NCBI GenBank assembly: GCA_964565805.1
Contig: CAZMGH010000013.1
Location: 1 to 64,000 of the forward strand
Reading direction: 5' to 3'
Origin: Catenibacillus sp964565805
Lineage (GTDB): Bacteria; Bacillota; Clostridia; Lachnospirales; Lachnospiraceae
Length of the DNA: 64,000 nt
Part shown: positions 26,255 to 33,958 of the stretch, one piece after another
Layout of the letters: each line of letters begins with the position of its first letter
Numbering within the stretch: the stretch's first letter is position 1
Program-made: the position numbers and the translations under genes
Notes under the pieces: model-generated
The model's input: the letters and a program-made list of their open reading frames with translations, nothing else
Database searches by the model: none
Told to the model about the DNA's origin: nothing

Positions 26255-26947
26255 GTGTCTATACAAAAAAGTAAGCTCCAAAGGAAATGGATCCGTTTTT
26301 TTTGCGTTGTTGCCACAACACTGGCAGTCTCTTTTGCCAGCTACGGTATTATTTCCGTGGCAACGCCCCAGCTTTTAAACCATGCTTCATCTGAAGAAAC
26401 TACATTGCTCCAGGAATCCAGCCTTGTTCTTACCTCAGTCCTGATCCAGGCTCCGGACTGGGTTACGGAAGATTTTCTCACGCCTAATGAATACTCCAGG
26501 CCTCAGACCCCTTTAGAGGAGGTTAACGGCGTTGTGATCCACTACGTAGGGAATCCCGGAACCACGGCCCAAAGCAACCGGAATTATTTTGAACAACTGG
26601 CCACCACTCAGGATGCTTATGCCAGCAGTCATTTTGTTATTGGCCTGGAAGGAGAAATCATCCAGTGCGTTCCCTTAAATGAAATTGCCTACTGCTCCAA
26701 TGACCGGAATTCAGACACGATCTCCATTGAATGTTGTCATCCGGATGCTGAAGGCCAGTTTAATTCCATGACCTATGATTCCCTTGTGCGCCTTACGGCC
26801 TGGCTGTGCGAAACTTATGATTTGGATCCCCTTACTGATGTCATTCGTCATTATGATATTACCGGTAAAATCTGCCCCAATTATTATGTAAATTATCCCG
26901 ATGCCTGGGAGGAATTTCGCCAGGATGTCGCTGCTGCCATAGATTAG
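26255..26947 (+). CDS. N-acetylmuramoyl-L-alanine amidase (Amidase_2/PGRP fold), membrane-anchored
   Basis: The 230-residue product starts at GTG 26255 with AGAGGTG upstream. It has a basic N-terminus, one membrane or signal segment ('FFCVVATTLAVSFASYGI'), then a T7-lysozyme-like zinc amidase domain. Zn ligands are visible in 'VVIHYVGN', 'IRHYDITG' and the nearby Cys of 'KICPNYY'; 'ASSHFVIGLEGEIIQCVP' is characteristic. It should cleave the lactyl-amide bond of peptidoglycan outside the membrane, in wall turnover or sporulation. Confidence 0.9.
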   Translation: MSIQKSKLQRKWIRFFCVVATTLAVSFASYGIISVATPQLLNHASSEETTLLQESSLVLTSVLIQAPDWVTEDFLTPNEYSRPQTPLEEVNGVVIHYVGNPGTTAQSNRNYFEQLATTQDAYASSHFVIGLEGEIIQCVPLNEIAYCSNDRNSDTISIECCHPDAEGQFNSMTYDSLVRLTAWLCETYDLDPLTDVIRHYDITGKICPNYYVNYPDAWEEFRQDVAAAID

Positions 26948-26953
26948 TCTATA

Positions 26954-27000
26954 AGCATTAGGGGGCTGTCTCCCTTCATCGGAGACAGCCCCCTAATGCT
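26954..27000. terminator. 20-bp perfect inverted repeat (convergent terminator)
   Basis: Arms at 26954-26973 and 26981-27000 pair perfectly around a seven-base loop. It separates the convergent amidase and NUDIX genes. There is no clean T-run on either side, so termination strength is uncertain, but the location fits. Confidence 0.7.
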
Positions 27001-27007
27001 GTACCAA

Positions 27008-27460
27008 CTAGAAATATTTCCTTGAGCCCCACAGATTGCTCCGTTTTAATTCCAGATATTCGTTGTAGGCCTTCTCAAGAATCTGTTTTTCGTTTGTAAA
27101 TTTCAGCAGATGATAAGCTTCATGATACTTATAATAGCCGGAATCCACAAAAAATTCTTCACGCTGTGGTTTGCTGAAATAACTGTCAGCCATCATCAGA
27201 TACCAATGCACATCCTTAACGATCAAATCGTTGGCCGTGTTAAAAGTATATTGACTTTTTCCCACATATTTAATGATCGCCGCCTTTGCACCGGTTTCTT
27301 CCTTAACTTCACGAATCGCTGTTTCCTTATACTCTTCGCCTTCTTCAACAGTTCCTTTTGGTAATACCCATCCTTCATATTTATTTTTATAATTTTTATA
27401 CAATAGAAGGATCTTACCTCTAAATATAACCACACCGCCGCAACTTGTTGCCTCAGTCAT
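27008..27460 (-). CDS. NUDIX hydrolase
   Basis: The 150-residue protein contains a complete NUDIX box: 'GTVEEGEEYKETAIREVKEE' followed by 'TGA', with the GX5EX7REUXEEXGU spacing and metal-binding glutamates. It should hydrolyse a nucleoside diphosphate linked to another moiety; residues outside the box do not reveal which. The ATG is preceded by AGGAGG. It stands alone, convergent with the amidase and separated from the PBP by 110 bp. Confidence 0.93.
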   Translation of the reverse strand: MTEATSCGGVVIFRGKILLLYKNYKNKYEGWVLPKGTVEEGEEYKETAIREVKEETGAKAAIIKYVGKSQYTFNTANDLIVKDVHWYLMMADSYFSKPQREEFFVDSGYYKYHEAYHLLKFTNEKQILEKAYNEYLELKRSNLWGSRKYF

Positions 27461-27570
27461 TGCAATTCCTCCTGTCAGTCAGGGTGTGTTTCTTCCACTG
27501 TAAACAGTATACACTGTTTCAGGCTCCTTGACAAGGCTTCATAAAGCTGTTACTGGTAATCGGTTATCCC

Positions 27571-29280
27571 CTACTGGACATACGCGGCAAAAAGCTGCTC
27601 TGCAATAGGCACAGCCACGTAAGAACTGCTGGTGCTGGCATTTTCCACCAGGACACAGACCACGATTTGAGGATTCTCTGCCGGAGCGAAGCCCACAAAC
27701 CAGGCATTATTTCCTGAATTTCCCACCTCGGCGGTTCCGGTTTTTCCTGCAACTGTATAGCCCATGTCGTTTAAGGACGAGGCGGTTCCGCTTGTTACTG
27801 TCTCCACCATCATCTCTGTTAATATGGAAGCCTCAGATGCTGTCATAAGATTTCCATAGCTTTCCGGCATATTTTTATACACTGTATTTCCGTCATTACT
27901 CTGTACCCGATCTACCAGATAAGGCTCCATAAGAACGCCGCCGTTGGCAATGGCACTAACGATCATAGCCGCATGGAGAGGGGTCATGGTCGTATATCCC
28001 TGTCCGATGGCTGTAGCGCCTTTAAGCCAGTCATTGTCCGACGCGCTCAGTTCAAAGCTGCTCTCTACATGAGAAATCTCCGTCGGCAGACTCTGATTAA
28101 ACAGCAGGGACTCGGCCAGCGTAGTAAAACTCTCCGCGTCCAGTCCGGTTCCTATATTCGCAAAGGAAGCGTTGCAGGAATTGGCAAAGGACTGGATCAG
28201 ACTCTGGGTACCATGGACAGTGCTTTGGTAACAGGACAGGTCTTGCTGGCCGCCGGTGCCGTCAGAAAGAGAAATCACCCCCTGACAGGTATAGGTATAA
28301 CTACTATAGTCTGTATTTTCCCGCATATATTCCAGAGTCGTCAAAATCTTAAAAATAGATCCCGGGGTAAACAGCCCCTGTGTGGCCTGATTTAAAAGAC
28401 TTTTGTTTCCTTCCTCTGAAATAATGGCTGAATAATTTTCCGCAAGGGTATTTGGGTCATAATCCGGCTTGGACACCATGGCCAGCACCTTCCCTGTACT
28501 GGGCTCAATAGCCACCACTACCCCTTGATTGCTGCCCAGGGCATCGTAGGCCACCTGCTGAAGCTGAGCATCCAGGGTGGTTACCACATCATCTCCCGGA
28601 CTTTTTTCATTTTGAAGATCATTAAGGGCCTTTGTAAGAGAATTTATATTCGACGAAAGCAGATCTTCTTCACATGAGGCTTCAAGACCGGATTTGTTAA
28701 TTTCTGAAGTGCCTACAACGTGGGCAAACACACTTCCATAAGGATATTCACGGGTTTCATTGCCGCTGTCATCGGTTACAGTCTGGGCAAGCACTTCTCC
28801 GTCAGATGCCAGGATCCGTCCCCGGGTGATTTTTTCCTGAAGCTTTGCAATGTGAACATTTCCCGGATGGTTGATCACATCCTTGCTTTCTACAGCATTA
28901 TAATAGACAAAATATCCGATAGTTGACACAAAAAGGAAAATAAATGCATACATGACTACAAGGATCTCCCGGTTTTTAACCCCTTTAGGCCGCTTTGCCT
29001 CTGCCTTGCGTATCTTCTTTTCCTCTTCTTTATATAGGTTTTTCGGTGCACCGCGACGGCGGCCTCCCGGCTCATCATAGTCCTCCTGAAAGGTATCATA
29101 TCCGTCGTCATAGCTGTCATACCCATCATCATAACTGTCACCGTATCCATCGGAACCCGGAGAGGCATCATAGCCGTCATCATCCGGCAGTTCAAAGTAG
29201 GTGTCATCCCGGTCCGGGAACATAAATGAATCATCGAGATGCTTGCCTTGGCCGCGGCGCGTATTCCTGTTGTTCTTCAT
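27571..29280 (-). CDS. Class B penicillin-binding protein (PbpA/FtsI type)
   Basis: The 569-residue membrane transpeptidase has an unusual cytoplasmic N-terminus rich in repeated Asp-Gly-Tyr-Asp units (about residues 34-68), a basic stretch and one membrane helix (about 106-127). The transpeptidase domain shows SxxK Ser308-Lys311 ('PGSIFK'), SxN Ser368-Asn370 and KTGT 513-516. The PBP dimerisation domain is short. The start at ATG 29280 gives a 50-bp overlap with the preceding ftsW-like gene. It cross-links peptidoglycan together with that glycosyltransferase. Confidence 0.93.
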   Translation of the reverse strand: MKNNRNTRRGQGKHLDDSFMFPDRDDTYFELPDDDGYDASPGSDGYGDSYDDGYDSYDDGYDTFQEDYDEPGGRRRGAPKNLYKEEEKKIRKAEAKRPKGVKNREILVVMYAFIFLFVSTIGYFVYYNAVESKDVINHPGNVHIAKLQEKITRGRILASDGEVLAQTVTDDSGNETREYPYGSVFAHVVGTSEINKSGLEASCEEDLLSSNINSLTKALNDLQNEKSPGDDVVTTLDAQLQQVAYDALGSNQGVVVAIEPSTGKVLAMVSKPDYDPNTLAENYSAIISEEGNKSLLNQATQGLFTPGSIFKILTTLEYMRENTDYSSYTYTCQGVISLSDGTGGQQDLSCYQSTVHGTQSLIQSFANSCNASFANIGTGLDAESFTTLAESLLFNQSLPTEISHVESSFELSASDNDWLKGATAIGQGYTTMTPLHAAMIVSAIANGGVLMEPYLVDRVQSNDGNTVYKNMPESYGNLMTASEASILTEMMVETVTSGTASSLNDMGYTVAGKTGTAEVGNSGNNAWFVGFAPAENPQIVVCVLVENASTSSSYVAVPIAEQLFAAYVQ

Positions 29281-30595
29281 AGATCTGTGCCTCACTTTCT
29301 TTCTGTTTTAACAGATACAGTCCCTGGATCACTGCAAATGTTATGATAGTGGATAAAATGGAGCTTCCGCCGTAACTGATCAGGGGCAGGGTCACACCCG
29401 TGTGGGGAATAAATTTAATAACACCGCCCAGTGTCAAAAACAGCTGGAAAGCATAAGCTGTGCTCAGGCCAATGGCCAGAAGCTTATAAAAAGGCCGGGT
29501 TAGCTGGAGGGATATATTAATAAACATAATAAAACAGCTGATATAGACTAATACAATGCAAATGGCAAACAAGCCTCCCAGTTCTTCACAAATCGCTGAA
29601 AATATAAAGTCCGATTCCACAATAGGAATATCTGTAGGCGCCCCCTGGTAAAGGCCCATGCCAAACCAGCCGCCAGTTCCGATGGCAAACAGAGACTGGG
29701 CAATCTGATAGCCGGTTCCTGTGTAATCTGCCCATGGATTCAGCCATACCTGAACCCGGACCTGTACCTGTCCGAAAAACCGGTAGGCGATCACCGATGC
29801 TGCCGCCAGACCTCCAAAACCGATGGCAAGATACCGGACCTTCTGGCTGGCCACATAGACCATAAAAAGGTAGGTCATGAAAAAGATTACCGCCGCGCCC
29901 AGGTCATTTTCCGCTACTAGCAAAAGGACAAAGGCTGCCGCGAAAATGGAAACAAATACTAGATACTTAAAATCCGTTCTCCGGCACAGCATAGCAGCCG
30001 CAAAGAAGGCGAAGATCACCTTTGCCAGCTCCGAGGGCTGAAGGCCGATAGGACCGATCTGGATCCAGTTGGTGGCACCGTTGGCTGACCGGCCTACCAC
30101 AAAAACGGAGGCCATAACAAGAAAGCACAAAATTCCGTAAGCAATGCCAAATCGGTCTAACGTGTGTACTTTTGCGATGATCACAGGAATGATCAGAGCC
30201 ACCACCGCACCGGCTACAGCAATACAAAACTGACGGATAGCCAGATCAAAGTCCAACCGTGTAAGCATCACAAAGCCTACCATCATTAAAAAACACATGT
30301 TATTTACAAGGAGCCTGCTGGCATGGCGGTACATGACCGAATACAGCACCAGTGTGGCCACAAAAAAGATCACCTGGAAAATATAAAAGGCCAGTACAGC
30401 TAACGTCCGTTCATTAAGGAAAATGATCAGATAACAAACAAAATGGATCAAAAACATCAGGATATTCTGTGTCATATACACAGACCCCCGATCCCAGGCA
30501 TGCTTTGACCGAAATACCGTAAAGCATTTCATGGCATATACGGCTGCAAGAATGATCAGCAAATATCTGGAAAGCTGTGTCAATAAATTAACCAT
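29231..30595 (-). CDS. FtsW/RodA/SpoVE family peptidoglycan glycosyltransferase
   Basis: The 454-residue polytopic protein contains the SEDS signature: 'RSANGATNWIQIGPIGLQPSE', 'LLVAENDLGAAV', 'GTGGWFGMGLYQG' and 'PLISYGGSS'. SEDS proteins polymerise lipid II in the membrane with a cognate class B PBP, here encoded immediately downstream. The N-terminus carries about three extra membrane helices compared with short FtsW proteins. It starts 11 bp after the U32 gene and its C-terminal codons overlap the PBP. Confidence 0.93.
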   Translation of the reverse strand: MVNLLTQLSRYLLIILAAVYAMKCFTVFRSKHAWDRGSVYMTQNILMFLIHFVCYLIIFLNERTLAVLAFYIFQVIFFVATLVLYSVMYRHASRLLVNNMCFLMMVGFVMLTRLDFDLAIRQFCIAVAGAVVALIIPVIIAKVHTLDRFGIAYGILCFLVMASVFVVGRSANGATNWIQIGPIGLQPSELAKVIFAFFAAAMLCRRTDFKYLVFVSIFAAAFVLLLVAENDLGAAVIFFMTYLFMVYVASQKVRYLAIGFGGLAAASVIAYRFFGQVQVRVQVWLNPWADYTGTGYQIAQSLFAIGTGGWFGMGLYQGAPTDIPIVESDFIFSAICEELGGLFAICIVLVYISCFIMFINISLQLTRPFYKLLAIGLSTAYAFQLFLTLGGVIKFIPHTGVTLPLISYGGSSILSTIITFAVIQGLYLLKQKESEAQIYEEQQEYAPRPRQASR

Positions 30596-30606
30596 AAGTC
30601 ACCTGC

Positions 30607-32982
30607 CTATTCTACGCCCCGGGTAAAATGCCCCCGGGTAAACTCTTTATGTATATTTTCATAAGGATCTGAAAGGATCCTGCGGACCATCTGAGGCGTT
30701 TCCACAGTAAAACTGTAGCGCCATACGCCGGCAGATAATCCGGAGAGCTTTTCTCCCTGATCATAAAGGACCAGAGGAAGACTGTTGTATATAAGATTAT
30801 AACAGCTGCCGCACACATTTCTTACAGGAAAATGCCGTCCGGTCCGATCTGACAGATCCAGGATCCCCGGCTTTCGGTCGCATTTCAGGAGATTTTTCCG
30901 AAGACACTGGGCTGTTGCCATTAAAGGAATATGTCCATAAACAATGATCTCCTCTCCCCTGCACCCCCGCTGGGCCAGTTCAGTCCTGTTCAGTTCCAAA
31001 GGCACGGTGGTGCGGCTGATGCCAAGGCTGCGGTAATAGGCTACAGCCCGACGGTTCATCGTATAAACAGAGGCATCTGAAACCACGCACATATCCGGCT
31101 CTATAAGTCCTTCTCTTTTAAGAAATTCCAAACTTTCCATATTTCTTACCATATATCCGTCCAGCCCCAGATCCTTTAAAACTTCCCGCCGGTCATGCCA
31201 TCTTTTCCTTACAGGATCTCTGAAAATATGGGGAAGCGTCAAAAACACTTTCATTCCCCGGTCTTTTAGCAGGGCGATCCGCTCCCGGATACGCGGCTCA
31301 TCCGCAAGCCAGGACTCCAGGTAGACCAGGGATACAAAAGGCTCCTCCTCCAACACCTGGGCCTGATCCCAAACACTGACCAGTGCTGCTTTCATAATTT
31401 GTTCCCCGGTCCGGCTTTGTTCCTGCTCCTCTCGTTGAAAAAGCGCTTCATCTCCGTCAACGGAAAGGGAAAGTTCTCTGGCATACTTGGTTTTGACCTG
31501 CCGGATCAGGGCCTGGATGCCGTCCCGCCGCAGCTGATTCAGCCCGATAATGGGCAGATACGCGTCCTCATCCATTTGTATGTCTACATACTCCACATAA
31601 AAGGGAGTATTTCCTGTTTTTGAAATCCTTTTTACCACTTCTTCCCGATTCAGCGGGTGTTTTGATGCAGTTTCTACCACAGGACCTAAAGCTTCCGCCT
31701 GAAAGCTGCCATACATTAATTCTATTTTAGCAGGAAAATCTTTAAAAAGTGTTAATGAAACGTAAATCTTTTCTTGATTTTTATCCGATAAAAATCGTGT
31801 ATCAATGGAATCCATCAATGCCTTATTAAAAATACGGAAAATCCTTGTTCCCGGCCGCAGCTCCTGCCATCCGGGCACCACATAGGTTTTTCCCGGCATA
31901 TATGTTTCCTGTGCTGAGATGCTTTCTTTGTCTCCGCTGCCCTCCGGGAGCAGCACATCTCCCTTTGCAACAGTGGTCTTCGGCTTAAATACTGTATTTT
32001 TCCCCTGACGAGCCAGGGTGCCTGCACAACTGCCCCGATGATTAGGCCGATCAAGGGTCATCATCTCAGGCCCGTTATGGTGGTAATAATAGCCTTTGCA
32101 AAAGCCGCCCCGATTATACAGCTCCATTAAATCCCTCACATCCTGAGGATCAATATGATACTCCCCTATTCCATGAGTTTGGTACAAATCTACATATTTT
32201 CTATATATATATGAAACATATGCCGCATATTCCGGACGCTTCATACGGCCTTCGATTTTAAAAGAATCCACCCCAGCCTCACAAAGCCGGGGAATATATT
32301 CCAGGCCGCACATATCCTTTAAGCTAAGGAGATACGGCGCCTTACGGCTGCTTGCCAACCTTCCGTTTTCATAAAGGCTGTAGGGAAGTCGGCAGGGCTG
32401 AGCACACCGACCTCTGTTTCCGCTCCGCCCGCCGATCATACTGCTTAACAGACACTGACCGGAATAAGAATAGCACATCGCCCCATGGACAAAACATTCT
32501 ATTTCTCCCTGAAAAACCTCTTTCATGGCCCGGATTTCTTCCAATGAAAGTTCCCTGGCCGGAACGATGCGGCTAACCCCAAGGGCCTTTAACTGGCGGG
32601 CATGATCCTGGGAAACCACAGTCATCTGAGTGCTGGCGTGAACCGGGAGCTTTGGAAACCACTCCCGCACAGCGCAAAGGACCCCCATGTCCTGAACAAG
32701 GACGGCATCCAGCCCCTGTACATATAAAGGAGCAAGATATTCATAAAGCTCATCTTCCAGCTCTTTATCTTTAAGCAGTGTATTTACTGTGAGATACAGC
32801 TTTTTTCCATGGATATGGGCATAATCGATGGCCTCAAGAAGACCCTGGCCATCAGGATTTTTCGCATAAGCTCTGGCTCCAAACTTCTTTCCGCCCATAT
32901 AGACAGCATCTGCCCCGGCGCTAAAAGCTCCTGCCATGCTTTCAAACGTTCCGGCAGGCGCCAGGATCTCTATATTTTTCAT
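30607..32982 (-). CDS. U32 family protein with DUF3656 (RlhA-like rRNA hydroxylase)
   Basis: The 791-residue protein begins 'MKNIEILAPAGTFES' and contains the U32 signature ('FVHGAMCYSYSGQCLLSS', 'NRGRCAQPCRLPY', 'LKDMCGL'). A long C-terminal DUF3656-type region ends with a further Cys cluster. Members once called collagenases are now linked to RNA hydroxylation with an Fe-S cluster; the domain layout fits RlhA (23S C2501) better than TrhP. ATG 32982 is chosen for AGGGAGG spacing. A GC-rich structured leader precedes it. Confidence 0.85.
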   Translation of the reverse strand: MKNIEILAPAGTFESMAGAFSAGADAVYMGGKKFGARAYAKNPDGQGLLEAIDYAHIHGKKLYLTVNTLLKDKELEDELYEYLAPLYVQGLDAVLVQDMGVLCAVREWFPKLPVHASTQMTVVSQDHARQLKALGVSRIVPARELSLEEIRAMKEVFQGEIECFVHGAMCYSYSGQCLLSSMIGGRSGNRGRCAQPCRLPYSLYENGRLASSRKAPYLLSLKDMCGLEYIPRLCEAGVDSFKIEGRMKRPEYAAYVSYIYRKYVDLYQTHGIGEYHIDPQDVRDLMELYNRGGFCKGYYYHHNGPEMMTLDRPNHRGSCAGTLARQGKNTVFKPKTTVAKGDVLLPEGSGDKESISAQETYMPGKTYVVPGWQELRPGTRIFRIFNKALMDSIDTRFLSDKNQEKIYVSLTLFKDFPAKIELMYGSFQAEALGPVVETASKHPLNREEVVKRISKTGNTPFYVEYVDIQMDEDAYLPIIGLNQLRRDGIQALIRQVKTKYARELSLSVDGDEALFQREEQEQSRTGEQIMKAALVSVWDQAQVLEEEPFVSLVYLESWLADEPRIRERIALLKDRGMKVFLTLPHIFRDPVRKRWHDRREVLKDLGLDGYMVRNMESLEFLKREGLIEPDMCVVSDASVYTMNRRAVAYYRSLGISRTTVPLELNRTELAQRGCRGEEIIVYGHIPLMATAQCLRKNLLKCDRKPGILDLSDRTGRHFPVRNVCGSCYNLIYNSLPLVLYDQGEKLSGLSAGVWRYSFTVETPQMVRRILSDPYENIHKEFTRGHFTRGVE

Positions 32983-33009
32983 GTACATGTCCTCCCTGTA
33001 AAGCGGCAT

Positions 33010-33142
33010 CCCTCGTGCTCATTTGGGCTGCCCGTCCGATGGCTGCGTGTCATTGTGTGCAAGCACGCTCTGCCCCTCAGCCGCCGTCCGGGGCACTCCT
33101 GCATACGAAAGCCTCGGATTGCTCCGCCGTCCGGGGCTTTCT
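33010..33142 (-). other. GC-rich structured leader upstream of U32 gene
   Basis: On the minus strand the motif GCCCCGGACGGCGG occurs twice. Each copy begins a hairpin (GCC-C-CGGA / TCCG-A-GGC and TGCCCC / GGGGCA). A GTGC-TT-GCAC hairpin is near 33055-33068. The base composition is clearly richer in G+C than its surroundings. No ORF is credible. It could be a structured 5' UTR. Confidence 0.4.
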
Positions 33143-33179
33143 AAAAAATAAAGTGCTGCATGACGGAAAAATGCAACAC
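33143..33179 (-). terminator. Terminator of zapA
   Basis: The stem GTGTTGCAT / ATGCAGCAC (one mismatch) is followed on the minus strand by TTTATTTTTT, just after the zapA stop. Confidence 0.8.
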
Positions 33180-33187
33180 CCCATTTA

Positions 33188-33589
33188 TTATTTATGATAC
33201 GCTTTTGTCTCCAGCTTTACGATCTGTTTTTGCAGTTCATTGATCTCGTTTTTCAGATTTTCGATTTTCTTATCAGATTCTTCCAGACGGATCTGGGCAG
33301 AGATAAGTTCGTGCTTAAGGTCATACTCTACCTTATCTTTATCCTCCATCTCCTGTTCCAGCAATTCAATCTGACTTTTGGCCTTGTAGTAGTCGTCCGC
33401 CATATTCAGCTCCAGCAGGATCTTCTGCATATCTGAGTTCAAGCGGCGGTAATTGGGTGTGTCATTTAACTCGGCCATCTTACTATTTATATATAAGGCA
33501 ATCTTCTGAAGATACTCTTCGCCTTCATATCCGCTGAGCGTGTAAACCTTGCCGCCGATCACGACCTGTATATCTGTTTTTGATGACAT
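33188..33589 (-). CDS. zapA: Cell division protein ZapA
   Basis: The 133-residue protein has the ZapA beta-strand head ('IQVVIGGKVYTLSGYEGEEY') and a long heptad coiled coil from about residue 60 to the end. ZapA binds and bundles FtsZ at the division ring. The C-terminal coiled coil is longer than in short ZapAs, as is usual in Clostridia. It has its own promoter (33637-33666) and terminator. Confidence 0.9.
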   Translation of the reverse strand: MSSKTDIQVVIGGKVYTLSGYEGEEYLQKIALYINSKMAELNDTPNYRRLNSDMQKILLELNMADDYYKAKSQIELLEQEMEDKDKVEYDLKHELISAQIRLEESDKKIENLKNEINELQKQIVKLETKAYHK

Positions 33590-33636
33590 GAAGCAGTCCT
33601 CCTAACCCTTATTTTTGACCCTGGTACCATCATCAT

Positions 33637-33666
33637 AGTATATTTATTATAAACGAAAGCCGTCAA
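33637..33666 (-). promoter_or_regulatory. Promoter of zapA
   Basis: On the minus strand TTGACG and TATACT are separated by 18 bp, about 45 bp upstream of the zapA start. Confidence 0.65.
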
Positions 33667-33695
33667 AAGCACAACCTATTTTGTCAGATGTTGTC

Positions 33696-33725
33696 CTGAT
33701 AATGTAAAAGCTGATAATGTAAAAG
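33696..33725. repeat. 15-bp tandem duplication
   Basis: CTGATAATGTAAAAG occurs twice back to back (33696-33710 and 33711-33725), running into the inverted repeat at 33718. Confidence 0.9.
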
Positions 33726-33747
33726 TTCAGCTGGCTGAACCTTTACA
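33718..33747 (-). terminator. Inverted repeat, probable ruvAB terminator
   Basis: TGTAAAAGTTCAGC pairs with GCTGAACCTTTACA with one mismatch and a minimal centre. It lies downstream of ruvB on the minus strand. The T-tract is inside the arm rather than after it, so efficiency is uncertain. Confidence 0.5.
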
Positions 33748-33748
33748 C

Positions 33749-33803
33749 CGATAATTCCCTATAAACAGCCATTTATTTTGGCGGTTTTAAACCAAAATGC
33801 TCA
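33749..33803. repeat. 55-base direct repeat, left copy flanking gap 2
   Basis: Identical to 33904-33958 and includes the last codons of ruvB. The exact 55-base contig-end identity marks an assembly overlap. Confidence 0.95.
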
Positions 33804-33903
33804 NNNNNNNNNNNNNNNNNNNNNNNNNNNNNNNNNNNNNNNNNNNNNNNNNNNNNNNNNNNNNNNNNNNNNNNNNNNNNNNNNNNNNNNNNNNNNNNNN
33901 NNN
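33804..33903. other. Assembly gap (100 N)
   Basis: Exactly 100 N, placed between two contigs that share 55 bases. Probably no sequence is missing. Confidence 0.98.
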
Positions 33904-33958
33904 CGATAATTCCCTATAAACAGCCATTTATTTTGGCGGTTTTAAACCAAAATGCTCA
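33904..33958. repeat. 55-base direct repeat, right copy flanking gap 2
   Basis: This copy is continuous with the body of ruvB and is the genuine 3' end of that gene. Confidence 0.95.

Larger units (their letters stand above)
33590..33927. other. Intergenic region between ruvB and zapA including gap
   Basis: It holds the zapA promoter, a 15-bp tandem duplication, a long inverted repeat likely terminating ruvAB, one copy of a 55-base contig overlap and the 100-N gap. No ORF is visible. If the 55-base copies are merged, the true spacer shrinks by 155 bp. Confidence 0.8.
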
